Of a stretch of 64,000 bases of DNA, positions 16,649 to 26,095 are shown in pieces. Both the position numbers and the translations under genes were made by a program. The DNA is from Acanthopleuribacter pedis (GTDB lineage Bacteria; Acidobacteriota; Holophagae; Acanthopleuribacterales; Acanthopleuribacteraceae). The stretch is from the NCBI RefSeq assembly GCF_017377855.1, contig NZ_JAFREP010000010.1, forward strand, positions 1 through 64,000, written 5' to 3'. The notes beneath the pieces are model-generated. The model saw nothing but the letters and a program-made list of their open reading frames with translations, was not told the origin of the DNA and made no database searches. Position 1 is the first letter of the stretch. Each line of letters opens with the position of its first letter.

Positions 16649-18838
16649 TCAGAACTTCACATGGACACTGAGCTCGTAATTCCGCGGCGCGGCCAGTGCC
16701 AGTTGGTTGGGGTAAAAGATGTCGCCCCAGGGAACGTAATCGATGTTTCCGAGATTGCGAACGTTGAGCGCGAGCCGAAATTGTCGGGTTTGGTAGGCCA
16801 GAAAAGCGTTGGTGAGGGTGTACTGCTTCAGCAGCACCGTATTTGCCGAATCGGCGAAGCGGTCACCAACATGACGCACCCCGAAACCCACATCCAGGGG
16901 TAACCCCAAAAGGCCGCCGCGGCTCAACCAGGCACCGGCAACCCAATCCGGTACATTGTGGGGTTGGTTTCCGCCGACATCGTGGCCGAAATCAGGATCG
17001 ATAAAGTTCCCATAGTCGGCATCGGTGTAGGCGACGTTCCCACCAAAGCGGGTGTTTTCTCCCATTCGCACGAGCCCTGCTAGCTCCAGGCCGCGGGCGC
17101 GTTGGTCGCCTATGTTGTCAAAAGCATTGTTGTGGGACGCGAGGAGGAGCGAATTCTTGCGTTCGCTGTCAAAAACCGCGGCGGTCAGTTGGAAGCGATC
17201 TTCCTGATCCAACCATTTGAAGCCTATTTCGGTCTGCACAATATCGGTTAAGTCAAAGTTTTCGGCGGCGTTGACCTGAAAGATATTGGATCCAACCGGA
17301 TCGTGACCGGTTCCGTGGCTCAGGTAAACCAATTTGCCGGAATCGATTTGATAGGTCAGCCCCAGTCGGTAAGACAAGGGCTGAAAGTCGCGTGCAAAGC
17401 TCTCCTCCGCCACCAACACCCCGGCCGGATCAAGGTTCTTGCGGTCGAGATCGGTGTGTTCGGCGCGAAACCCGGCAAAAATCCGCCACTGGGAGGACAG
17501 CCGTGCGGTGAAATCAAGGATTCCTGCCAGGGTTCTTATGTCGGTGGGACTGGAAAAAGCGACCTCGGGGCCGAACTGGCCGGGTTCCGGCTGATCCAGC
17601 GCGACGCGGTCCCCATCGGGAAACCCGCGCATACGCAGAAAATCGTGGCGCGTGTAGTCAAGGCCCACCACCCACTCTTGTTCAAAACCTTCAAAAAGAT
17701 CGGTTAGCACGGCATCGAGCTGGTACCCGCTTAGGGATTGATCGTGAAAGACAAAAAATCGGTCCCGTGCAAGGGTTTCCAGATCTGAATCGAACAGGTA
17801 ACTTTCGGCGTTGCGCCAGGCCCGATCCGCGCTGAAATGGTAAGCCGATTGTTTGATCGCAATCTTGTCGGAAACCTGCCAATCCACGCCCAACCGCGTC
17901 CAGAGATGCTCGGACTGGGAAAGCTGGTCGCCAATGTTGTAATTGGTAAAGCGCAGGCGATCATCCAAAACCCGACCATCACGCGTCTCCACCACGCCGG
18001 TGAGCGGCGCACGTGCCGCGGCGGCATCAATCAGGGGGGTTCCCCAATAAGCGGGGAGATCGTCGTCGAGCAAGTCGAGGCTCACTTCCACCAACAGGCG
18101 ATGGTTGACAGCCCAGACCAGGGAGGTGGTGAGGTTTAGGGAATCCGAATCGGTTCGGTCGACCCAACCTTGGGATTGGGTCACGTTGGCGTCAACCCGC
18201 AAGGCCGTTCGATGACCCAGCGGTGTGCCCATCCCGAAACCGGCGTCGAAACTTTCGTAACGCCCCCAGGACCCGAACAGTTCGGTGCGCCGCGGCAAGT
18301 CGAGACGCGCGCGACGGGTAACCATATTAATGGCACCGCCGGCGGTACCGGGACCGTGATGCAGCGAACCCGGTCCTTTATAGATCTCGACACGGTCCAG
18401 GTTAAAGGTGTTCTGGGGACGCATGGTCATGGTGGAGGGACCGGCGCGAATCCCATCGCGGAGAATGGCGATCCCGTCACGGGTAAATCCGCGAATGGAG
18501 AAACTGGACGGCTCCGCGGGCGACTCGCCGGACAAAACGCCGACCAAATTCTCCGCGGCCTCGGTCACACTTTTCAGGCCACGTGCCCGCGCGGTGTCAT
18601 GCTCAATGATATCGATGGAAACAGGTAACTGGAAGGCGGACAAATGAAAGTGGTTTCCAGTCTTTGGCTGGTCATCCAGACCCAACTCACGCACGGCTTG
18701 TTCGGTAATGCGCAGTTCCAATAAGGCCTCAAGGGAAAGATCGGTTGCTTTTTCACGGGTGGGTTGCGCTTTTTGGCACAGCCCCCATGGAAGCGCTAAA
18801 ACAACCACCATCCCTAGAAAAAAGAACTTAACAAGCAC
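16649..18838 (-). CDS. TonB-dependent outer-membrane receptor, siderophore type
   Basis: A 729-residue outer-membrane importer. A signal peptide ends near WGLCQ. An N-terminal segment (DLSLEALLELRITEQAV) lies where a TonB box is expected. The plug domain shows SVTEAAENLVGV, SSFSIRGFTRDGIAILRDGIRAG, DRVEIYKGPGSLHHGPGTAGGAINMVTRRA, as in FhuA/FpvA-type siderophore receptors. A 22-strand barrel follows, ending in the classical APRNYELSVHVKF with terminal Phe. The likely cargo is a ferric siderophore. The start is GTG at 18838 after GGAG; no exbBD, tonB or ABC importer is adjacent. Iron regulation is expected, but no clear Fur box was found. Confidence 0.93.
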   Translation of the reverse strand: MLVKFFFLGMVVVLALPWGLCQKAQPTREKATDLSLEALLELRITEQAVRELGLDDQPKTGNHFHLSAFQLPVSIDIIEHDTARARGLKSVTEAAENLVGVLSGESPAEPSSFSIRGFTRDGIAILRDGIRAGPSTMTMRPQNTFNLDRVEIYKGPGSLHHGPGTAGGAINMVTRRARLDLPRRTELFGSWGRYESFDAGFGMGTPLGHRTALRVDANVTQSQGWVDRTDSDSLNLTTSLVWAVNHRLLVEVSLDLLDDDLPAYWGTPLIDAAAARAPLTGVVETRDGRVLDDRLRFTNYNIGDQLSQSEHLWTRLGVDWQVSDKIAIKQSAYHFSADRAWRNAESYLFDSDLETLARDRFFVFHDQSLSGYQLDAVLTDLFEGFEQEWVVGLDYTRHDFLRMRGFPDGDRVALDQPEPGQFGPEVAFSSPTDIRTLAGILDFTARLSSQWRIFAGFRAEHTDLDRKNLDPAGVLVAEESFARDFQPLSYRLGLTYQIDSGKLVYLSHGTGHDPVGSNIFQVNAAENFDLTDIVQTEIGFKWLDQEDRFQLTAAVFDSERKNSLLLASHNNAFDNIGDQRARGLELAGLVRMGENTRFGGNVAYTDADYGNFIDPDFGHDVGGNQPHNVPDWVAGAWLSRGGLLGLPLDVGFGVRHVGDRFADSANTVLLKQYTLTNAFLAYQTRQFRLALNVRNLGNIDYVPWGDIFYPNQLALAAPRNYELSVHVKF

Positions 18839-19299
18839 GGAGGACTCCCTGATACCTATGGTTTCTTAAAGTTATCCTTCATAAATAACTGACTCGGCAA
18901 AATCCTCCCAAAAATTAAATTACAGTATCCACCTAAAAAATCCAATCATGCGCACCAAACCGCGCGGGTGCGAGTGATGCGGTTCATTTCTTCCGAAAAG
19001 GCTTTGCCTTAACAGAACTCAAGATTGAATCATTTATTACCTTACTTACCATGCTTAGCAAATACTTGCCAGACCCTACAAGGGCCCTCGTAACAAAAGG
19101 TTTTGTCTCAACTCGCCGCGTAATCGGGCTAGGGTAAAAAGTGTTCCCTTCAAGATCGAGATTTTGTTGCCGTCGCTACCGGAAATTTCGCTGACAAAAC
19201 AGCCTCTACACTTCTATCGGTTTTTTTCACTCGACATGCTTTCAATTCCACTTCAACTTTCAGAGTTTGGCTAGAAATTCTTCGGGGCTATTCGCGCCA
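18839..19299. other. Receptor promoter region
   Basis: No gene is seen in this 461-base stretch, which is AT-richer than its surroundings. A short inverted repeat, AGTTAT at 18870-18875 and ATAACT at 18885-18890, lies about 35 bases before the receptor start and could be an operator. It does not match a Fur box well. Confidence 0.35.
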
Positions 19300-20433
19300 C
19301 TAACTCAGCGCCTTTCGCAAGGCTTTGCTTTGACTCGGGCGCCAAATCTTTTGATCCAGGTAGAAGTGGTGGCCGATGATGCCGAAAAACAAAACATAGG
19401 CCCACGCCTGCATGGAACCCCCCGACCAGCGGCCGAAGACATCCGGCCAATCCCCCAGATGCCACACGATGGTTCCGAAAACCGCGCCGACCAACAGCGC
19501 CACCACCATGTAGTGGCCCGCGTCTCGATTAATCCAGCCGGCCGCGCCGAATTGGCGCTTGTCGCCCCCATAACGCCGCTGACCATGGTGGTACACAATG
19601 GCGTGGTATTGGATGTTGTGGAACAAGGAGTTCATCACGGCAATCAACATCAGGGTTTCGGTGCCATTGAGCCGTTGAACAAAGGTATCGCGCGGGGCGA
19701 TCACATAAAACATCAGCGAATAAAACAACCAGCACACCGCGGTGTAAAAAATCGGCATAAAGGCGGCGGCACCGCGCCGGTTCCAGAGTTGGCGGGCCAC
19801 AAAAACCAGAAACGCAAAAGCCGCGACACTTAACGCCATGGGCAGTTGGTGGCCCACAAAAAACCAGAGGCCGCCCACCTCGCCCGGAACAGGCAGGCCA
19901 AAAATCCCGGGCGCCTTGAAGTTCCATAAAAAATGGAATTGGGCCAGACACACGGAGGCGTAGAGCGCGAAGACCAAGTGTGCGCGGCGCTCGGCGTCCA
20001 GGCCGGCCTTGCGGCTGTAAATGGAAATGAAACCGTAGTGCTGGCGCGCATTGTGGTACAACGACCAGCAAAAAATGAAAAATCCGTAAAAGGTCGCCAG
20101 GTTCGCGCCCGGTAAGACCGCATCAAGGCTCAAAGCCAGTACCGGGAATAGGAAAAATACGGTGCTTCCCCAAAGCAACTTGGGATGGGACCGACGGAAG
20201 TCGCGGTCGAAATAGGTTCTCGAAAAGGTTGCCCAGAAATGGGAGCCCTCAAAAGCAACAACCCACAGCCAAAACAGCGGCGGCAAAAGCACCGGAAATT
20301 GGAAGGCGAGCAAGGCAGCGGCTAGGGTAAAAAAGGCACCGCCGGTAACCAACCACAAATCAAAGGCGCGATTGCGGATCCAAGGTGTACCGGTTTGAAT
20401 GGGATGAATAGGGTGTGAGCCGGATGCGGACAT
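19300..20433 (-). CDS. Polytopic membrane protein with repeated His motifs
   Basis: A 377-residue integral membrane protein with about nine or ten hydrophobic segments, not assignable to a named family. Histidines cluster at the membrane-water boundary: FEGSHFWATF, WSLYHNARQHYG, NSLFHNIQYHAIVYHHGQRR and IIGHHFYLDQ. Such HxxxH and HH patterns are seen in di-metal membrane oxygenases, desaturases and hydroxylases, so a metal-dependent lipid or carotenoid enzyme is possible, but the spacing does not match a family I can name. AAGGGG lies five bases before ATG 20433. It is transcribed alone, divergently from the PKD lipoprotein. Confidence 0.7.
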   Translation of the reverse strand: MSASGSHPIHPIQTGTPWIRNRAFDLWLVTGGAFFTLAAALLAFQFPVLLPPLFWLWVVAFEGSHFWATFSRTYFDRDFRRSHPKLLWGSTVFFLFPVLALSLDAVLPGANLATFYGFFIFCWSLYHNARQHYGFISIYSRKAGLDAERRAHLVFALYASVCLAQFHFLWNFKAPGIFGLPVPGEVGGLWFFVGHQLPMALSVAAFAFLVFVARQLWNRRGAAAFMPIFYTAVCWLFYSLMFYVIAPRDTFVQRLNGTETLMLIAVMNSLFHNIQYHAIVYHHGQRRYGGDKRQFGAAGWINRDAGHYMVVALLVGAVFGTIVWHLGDWPDVFGRWSGGSMQAWAYVLFFGIIGHHFYLDQKIWRPSQSKALRKALS

Positions 20434-20730
20434 GGTTGCCCCTTGCAGATGTGATAACCCCGCAAGTCCACCTAAAAAGAAAGCACGAAATAAGAAGGCA
20501 CGAAAAACCGTGTCGCCGGAGTGGCGGTTCGCGGGATGGTCCCTTCCCTTTACGTAAGCAATCGCCCGGAAGATTCCAAAATGTTCACCTCGCGGCCCCG
20601 TCCCAACGCGTCTATCATTCGTTTTTTATGCGTCACCTCTCCCCTATTCGGATGGGAATCTGGAATAATACCGCTTCGACCCAATGGTCGTGATTCAGGG
20701 TGCAAGGCCCCTTTCCGCCTGCCCACCACG

Positions 20731-22905
20731 ATGAGGCTGATGATGTTCCCTTCTTCACGTTGTTCCCAACTTTCGCTGGTTCTCCTGTTGTGTTTGGCTG
20801 CGTGCGGTGGCGGCGGGGAAGGCGACACGCCCGAAACGCAACTTTCGTTTACCTATCAACAGCAAGGGGCCTTGGTGGTCTTCACAACGGTTCAAGACGG
20901 GTCCTCGGCGCCGGCTTTTGCCGTCAGTGCCAATTGGGATTTTGGCGACGGGCAAGCGGTGAACGCGATCAATCCCAGCCATTACTACAGCCAACCCGGC
21001 ACCTATCAGGTGACGGCCCAGTTTCAACACGGCGACGGCAGCCGTTCTTCCCATGTTGAAACGGTGCACATCGACGATGTGGCGGCATGTCCCACCGACT
21101 GGCGCCAAGTTCGCGGTCCCAGTCCTTGGGTTTTTAACGATATGGCGGCCTTACCCCACGGGTTCCTCGCGGTCGGCGACAACGGCAGTCTCCAACGGAG
21201 TGCCAACGGTTTTGAATGGTGCGCGGCGGGCGACGGTTTCTCCTGGAACTTTACCCGGGTGCTGGCGGTCGAAAACCAATTTTATGTGTTGGGTCATTCC
21301 GCCCGTTTCGACGGTGAGGGCAACCCACGCGGGGAAACCGTTTTGTTGGTTGGTCGCGACGGCACAAGCTGGCCGGTCATCGCCGAAGCCGACGCCGTTT
21401 TGACCGATTTTGCCTTTTTGGGACCCGAATTACTCGCGGTGGGTCGCGCGGAATTCATCGATCCCAACACCCAAACCCTGACCAGCTTGGGCGTGATTTA
21501 TCGCTTTAACCGCGCCACCAATCGCTTTGATTGGCTCAGGACCGAAGGCGAAAGCATCGACGAAATCCGCGTGGTCGGCAACCAACTGTGGCTTTCGGGA
21601 AAACGGGCACCCTCGGGTCAGGACCCCGGCGGCTTTTTTACCTGGATAAGCACGGACGGCGAAACCTGGGAACAGGTCGCGGACAATCCGATTCGCCCGG
21701 AACCCATCCCGCGCGGCGAACGCTTTCGCCAAATCAACTTGCTCGAACAACTGGTTTACCTTGAAGAAGATAACTGGGTCGCCGCCCGGTATGTCGGCAA
21801 CGACCGGCCGGAACGGATTTTTTACGAGGGTGAACGCTTTTTTGCCTGGGCGGAAGAACGCCTGCTCACCAGCGAGGACGGTCGCGCCTGGCAAGCAGTC
21901 AGCCATCCGGCGTTCCCGGAACGAGACGTCACCCTGATCAGCTATAACCAATGGGTGTGGCAAGCCTTTGACGACCAGGGTCCCCTGTTGTGGAGCAGCA
22001 ATGGCGTCGATTGGCAGGAACATCCGCTGAACCAAAGCCATGGGGAAGCGACGTCCCTCAACCACATCGCGCATACCCGAACGGGTTTTGCGGTGGCCGG
22101 CGACGGCGGCACACTCTTAACCAGCCCAAATGGAAGGGATTGGCAGGTCACCACCACCCCACAAACCGTGCGTTATGCGGGCCTGGTGGAACGGCCGACG
22201 GGACTGCTGATCGCGGGTGAACGCGCCGCGGCGACGGAGCCGGGTGCGATCTGGATGCTCGAGCAAGATGCGCCCCGCGTGGTCCACGCCAAAACGGAAC
22301 CTTTTGCAGTCATCGCCGCCACCGAGGCCATGGTGGTCGCCATCACCCGCGGCGGTTCGGTTGAACGCACACGCGATCCCGAGGCCCGCTTTTGGGAACA
22401 TGCCGGCCAACTTGAATCACCCCGTACCCTACAAGCGTATGAAAACCGCTTCTGGCTGGTCACCAACAACGGCCGCCTGCTGCACAGCAGTGATGCACGG
22501 GATTGGACGGAAATTCGTTGGGACAATTACGCGGTGCGGGCGGTCGGTTTCCGTGATAGCCAGGTGTTGGTCGCGGGTGATAATCAACTCGCTCAGGACG
22601 CACAAACCCTTCTTTATCTGGGGAATACGAACGAATCTTGGCAACGCGTCGCCTTGCCTTATGCCATGCAGGTTCGTTTTATAGGCACCGACCCCGACGG
22701 TTTTACCTTGGTGGGCAATCGGGGGAAAATCGTGCGCTCAAGCGACGCCCCGCGGTTTGCAACCAACATCCTCTTCAGCCCAGATGGGTTGACCTGGCAG
22801 CCGCAAAGCGCGCCGCCGGTCACCGGTTTTAACGATTTACGCGCGACCCTTCACCGAGCCTTGGCCATCGGCAAAAAGGGTCGGCTGTTCCTCAGGGAAC
22901 GATAA
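20731..22905 (+). CDS. Lipoprotein with PKD domain and beta-propeller
   Basis: A 724-residue surface or periplasmic lipoprotein. The lipobox is LAAC (Cys about residue 23), followed by a Gly-rich spacer. A PKD domain (about 50-110) shows WDFGDGQAVNAINPSHYYSQPGTYQVT. The rest is a BNR/sialidase-like propeller of repeated blades, with motifs such as SANGFEW, STDGETWEQVA, SEDGRAWQAV, SSNGVDWQEH, SPNGRDWQV and SPDGLTWQPQ, which are Asp-box-like. No sialidase catalytic residues are evident, so a binding role is more likely. Starts at 20731, 20740 or 20743 are all possible; only the latter two follow a GAGG. A weak hairpin at 22936-22960 with a T-run may end the transcript. Confidence 0.8.
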   Translation: MRLMMFPSSRCSQLSLVLLLCLAACGGGGEGDTPETQLSFTYQQQGALVVFTTVQDGSSAPAFAVSANWDFGDGQAVNAINPSHYYSQPGTYQVTAQFQHGDGSRSSHVETVHIDDVAACPTDWRQVRGPSPWVFNDMAALPHGFLAVGDNGSLQRSANGFEWCAAGDGFSWNFTRVLAVENQFYVLGHSARFDGEGNPRGETVLLVGRDGTSWPVIAEADAVLTDFAFLGPELLAVGRAEFIDPNTQTLTSLGVIYRFNRATNRFDWLRTEGESIDEIRVVGNQLWLSGKRAPSGQDPGGFFTWISTDGETWEQVADNPIRPEPIPRGERFRQINLLEQLVYLEEDNWVAARYVGNDRPERIFYEGERFFAWAEERLLTSEDGRAWQAVSHPAFPERDVTLISYNQWVWQAFDDQGPLLWSSNGVDWQEHPLNQSHGEATSLNHIAHTRTGFAVAGDGGTLLTSPNGRDWQVTTTPQTVRYAGLVERPTGLLIAGERAAATEPGAIWMLEQDAPRVVHAKTEPFAVIAATEAMVVAITRGGSVERTRDPEARFWEHAGQLESPRTLQAYENRFWLVTNNGRLLHSSDARDWTEIRWDNYAVRAVGFRDSQVLVAGDNQLAQDAQTLLYLGNTNESWQRVALPYAMQVRFIGTDPDGFTLVGNRGKIVRSSDAPRFATNILFSPDGLTWQPQSAPPVTGFNDLRATLHRALAIGKKGRLFLRER

Positions 22906-22935
22906 CCCCCAACGCACTCCGCTAAACAAAACCCA

Positions 22936-22969
22936 TTATTTAGCGCCAGTTAGCAAATAACCATTTTTG
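22936..22969 (+). terminator. Weak candidate terminator
   Basis: TTATTT at 22936-22941 pairs with AAATAA at 22955-22960, extended by a GC pair-step around a one-base bulge, and CCATTTTTGTT follows. It lies between convergent genes. Confidence 0.4.
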
Positions 22970-22995
22970 TTAATCTAACTTTTGCAAAAACAAAA

Positions 22996-25497
22996 TTAAC
23001 GGGTGCAGTCGGTCCACCAGCACGGCGTGTTCTCGATGAACGCCATGGTCGCCTCAAACTTAGGTGCGCCTTCCTGGGTTTGGTACTCTTTGAGACCCCA
23101 ACTCCCAAACCGGTCGTACAGCTGAACGCTTAGGAACATACACATCAGCTCCCCACCGCGCTCACGCCAGCCGTTGAGGTAATCGGTATAGAGTTGCCCC
23201 ATGCGCGCATCGCGGTTAGCGGCGAAGAAGAGGTTGTTCAAAGTGGTGTCGTCCAAGTAACGATCAATGCCGACCAAATGCTGGCCCGCCTCGTAGGCGA
23301 TCAAACGCAAACCGCGCTGATCAGCCAGGTTTTTGTTAACCGTGACATTGCCCATGGCTTCGTCCATGGCCCCGGCTTGGGGGGCACGCTCCCATTCAGG
23401 CTCCTGATTCGGATCGTACAGGGGACCGCCCTCGGTGATTTCGCGGAATAGGGTTTCCAAGCCGCCGTCGGCCTCGCTTGCCCAACCGATCACGCTCGGG
23501 GCAAAGGTGTTGCTGCCCAAGTAGCCGCCAAAGTACGGCCCGATGGCCAGAGCGTCGAGGTTTTGGTAACAAGGAACCCCGCCGTTTTCGGCCGCATACA
23601 AGGGACAATCCAAGGCGGCTTCACTGACGGCTTGCACCGTGTGAAACCCGCCCAAAACACCGATCACCCGATCCTCGCCCAGCATTTCTTTCCAGGTAGC
23701 GGTGATTTGGGTGGTGCGCATGCCGTGGTAGTTCATCCGTTTGGTGAACGGTTCCGCATCGCTGTTCGGCCAGCGCGCCACGGCCAAATCCTCTACCCAA
23801 AAACCCGGCAAAAAGGCGGTGTTCCAAATTTCGTTGCCGTACTCAAGGTAAATCGGCAACCCCTCGTTCAGGTCGCTTTTGACAACCTCGGCAAAATTAC
23901 GGACAAAACCGTCGTCGGCCAAGGCCGGCATGTTGACCCAAGGCTCGGCGTTTAACAGGTTGACCAGTTCCATCCCCAATTCGTAGGGCGCCCCTTGTTC
24001 CCAACGGTTCCAGCGGGCCTCACGCATTTGCGGGCGATCTTCCCAAGCGCTGGTTTCGTTGAGGTTGGTGCGGAAAAAGTCGAGGAACCGAATCACGCGG
24101 TAACGGCGTAAATCGTTGAGGTATTGCGGGTGAAAACGCTGGTGGGTATAGACTTCTGAAAAAGGTAAACAGGTGGTACCGCTACAGGTTCCGTCGTTGT
24201 TGCACCATTGGTAGGGGTCGCGGTCACACACGGCGCCGGGCATAATCACGCGAATGTTGCGAATGTAGTTCTTGGGATCGGTCGCCGTGATGCGCAGCAA
24301 AATGCCCCGATCCGAGGGTTCGTCCACATCGAGAATGTGGCGGCCGGGTTGGGACAGGGTTTCGTTGTAAACACCGTCGAATTGGTACTCAATCGAACCG
24401 TCACCGTCGTAAAGCACGGTGTACTGACCGGCGGGATGCGCGCCGGTGTTGCCCTGAAGCATCAGCGCGGCAACGTAGCGGAAGTTGCGGGTGCTGTCGT
24501 CCGCCGCGGGCAGGGAACGCACCCAGCCGTTGGCGTCGAGATCAAGCTGAGCCTGTTCGGCCGTGTCAAAGGAATCGTCGCTTTGAGTGAACCAGCCACC
24601 GGACATTTTAAAAATGTCGAGCAAGGTCCATTCGGTCGACCAGTAATTGAGATCGTGTACATTGACCCCGATTGCCGAGGTCTGGTTGGCCTTATTGACG
24701 GGACGCCAGTCGAGATAAACCTGCGCTTCAAAACCGCTTTCGTAATATTCGAGACGAAGCGCGTGGCGGCCGGCGGGTAGGGTCAGGTGACGCGACAGGT
24801 TCACGGCTTCTTGATCGCGCCATGCGTCGAAAATCAGTTCCTCGTTGAGCCATAAACGGACGCCGTCGTCGCCGGTTAATCGGAACAAGTAGGTATCGGC
24901 ACTGAAATCAAAGGAACCTTCCCAACGGGCGGAAAACCCATCAGCAGGAACGCCTTGGCCGGGACTGTTGTAACCCCAATTGTGAGAAACATGGCTTTCA
25001 ACGGTTTCGAGGACCGGCTCGCCGGACAGTTCTGTATTGGCGAAGTAGCTGACGCAAAACGTGTTGTCGGTGCAATCCGCCGGTTGACCCAGATAACGCC
25101 ATTTGAGCACGATGGAGGCGAAGCTACCCGTAACCGGCGCGAGCTGGACGGCATGGTTGCCGGCAGCCAGGTCGAGGGTCGTGATGTAACTTTGGTTCCC
25201 GTCGCCCAGGCTGGTTTCAAGCACCGGATTGCCGGCCACGCTGAAGCGAACGGCGGCGGAGGTAATCAATTCGAAACGGTAACGGCCGGTTTCAGCCATG
25301 GCAAGCGAGCCGGACCAAGTTCCGCCGGCGAGAAAAACCTGCATCGAACCGAACGCGGTATCCGGCAGCCAAGGGAGGTCCGGCAGGGTCGGGCGCGCGG
25401 GCAGCCGATCCGGGCGGGCGCGCTCGGGAAGGGTTTCGTGCGCCAAAACAGGCGAAACACAGAGGGTCATTAAAATAAGGGTTACAAACGAGGGCAC
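22996..25497 (-). CDS. Secreted PA14-domain protein with glycosidase-like C-terminal half
   Basis: An 833-residue exported protein; a signal peptide ends at PVLAH. Residues about 150-265 form a PA14 domain (SVSYFANTELSG-like opening, ARWEGSFDF, YLFRLTGDDGVRLWLNEELIFDAW, RHALRLEYYESG). The C-terminal half looks like a clan-A (TIM-barrel) glycoside hydrolase: IYLEYGNEIWN (Asn-Glu pair expected to carry the acid/base) and LRLIAYEAGQH (possible nucleophile Glu). The same type occurs in large extracellular polysaccharide-active proteins. Cysteine pairs (CDRDPYQWCNNDGTCSGTTC) suggest disulfides. Substrate unknown. Assignment to a GH family is not attempted. Confidence 0.75.
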   Translation of the reverse strand: MPSFVTLILMTLCVSPVLAHETLPERARPDRLPARPTLPDLPWLPDTAFGSMQVFLAGGTWSGSLAMAETGRYRFELITSAAVRFSVAGNPVLETSLGDGNQSYITTLDLAAGNHAVQLAPVTGSFASIVLKWRYLGQPADCTDNTFCVSYFANTELSGEPVLETVESHVSHNWGYNSPGQGVPADGFSARWEGSFDFSADTYLFRLTGDDGVRLWLNEELIFDAWRDQEAVNLSRHLTLPAGRHALRLEYYESGFEAQVYLDWRPVNKANQTSAIGVNVHDLNYWSTEWTLLDIFKMSGGWFTQSDDSFDTAEQAQLDLDANGWVRSLPAADDSTRNFRYVAALMLQGNTGAHPAGQYTVLYDGDGSIEYQFDGVYNETLSQPGRHILDVDEPSDRGILLRITATDPKNYIRNIRVIMPGAVCDRDPYQWCNNDGTCSGTTCLPFSEVYTHQRFHPQYLNDLRRYRVIRFLDFFRTNLNETSAWEDRPQMREARWNRWEQGAPYELGMELVNLLNAEPWVNMPALADDGFVRNFAEVVKSDLNEGLPIYLEYGNEIWNTAFLPGFWVEDLAVARWPNSDAEPFTKRMNYHGMRTTQITATWKEMLGEDRVIGVLGGFHTVQAVSEAALDCPLYAAENGGVPCYQNLDALAIGPYFGGYLGSNTFAPSVIGWASEADGGLETLFREITEGGPLYDPNQEPEWERAPQAGAMDEAMGNVTVNKNLADQRGLRLIAYEAGQHLVGIDRYLDDTTLNNLFFAANRDARMGQLYTDYLNGWRERGGELMCMFLSVQLYDRFGSWGLKEYQTQEGAPKFEATMAFIENTPCWWTDCTR

Positions 25498-25724
25498 GAT
25501 GATGGCTCCTTCACACGAACATTCCTACATTGCTTTATACAACAAGACGGATCGAAAAAACCGACGGACACGCGGCCCGTCAGGCCTGGATCTTACCAAG
25601 CGTGCGCGAGAACACGGCGCGCGGGTCGGCGGGCCTTGGTGCAACCGGGTCGACCTATGGGGCGTTTGTTGCAAACTTGTGGCCGGCCAGGCGTGGCGCC
25701 AGGAATCCCGCAGGGTTCGGTGTC

Positions 25725-25779
25725 CTAGCCCGCATTTCTCACAAGGATTCGTCGCGAGATTGTGAGAAATGCGGGCTAG
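25725..25779. repeat. Perfect 19-bp inverted repeat
   Basis: The arms ctagcccgcatttctcaca (25725-25743) and its exact complement (25761-25779) flank a 17-base spacer. A degenerate arm, CCCGCCTTTCTCACAGG, occurs at 35254-35270 right after the sensor kinase stop codon, so this may be one member of a dispersed palindromic family. There is no T-run after it. Confidence 0.9.
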
Positions 25780-25814
25780 AACCGCGAAAGACGAAAGGGG
25801 CCAAGAGCAGACGA

Positions 25815-25953
25815 CCGGTAGATTTTGGCTAAACCTCTGGGCTACAACGGCCTGTAAAGTTCGGTTTGAGACCCGGCCGGTACCCGCCCTCTGTTTTCAA
25901 GCCATTTCGCTTCAGATCTTTAGCGAAAATCCCCCGCGCTTATCGCGCTTCTT
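25815..25953 (-). repeat. MITE-like repeat, copy A (inverted)
   Basis: The complement of this stretch matches the element at 49959-50135: a left arm reading AAGAAGCGCGATAA, GATTTTCGCTAAAGATCTG and AGCGAAATGGCTTGAAA, and a right arm reading TTTACAGGCCGTTGTAGCC and CAGAGGTTTAGCCAAAATC. The middle is shorter and the outer right end is lost. The surrounding 25498-26095 interval contains no supported gene, only this repeat and the 19-bp inverted repeat. Confidence 0.8.
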
Positions 25954-26095
25954 CGGTAAATGGCTTGACTTGCTCTGGCGGGAATACCAATAATAGGCCG
26001 ATCCCCCGCACACACGCATTTTTTCAAGGCTCGGGGTATTGCTGTGTGCGTGGCCGGTAAATGAGCAATGCCATCTTTTTTGAGATCAGGTCACC

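Noticed and set aside
16200..16679. 159-codon plus-strand frame before the TonB receptor
   Set aside because: No ribosome-binding site, odd composition, overlaps the receptor's end.
18870..18890. Fur box for the siderophore receptor
   Set aside because: The inverted repeat is short and differs from the GATAAT-type consensus; listed only as a possible operator.
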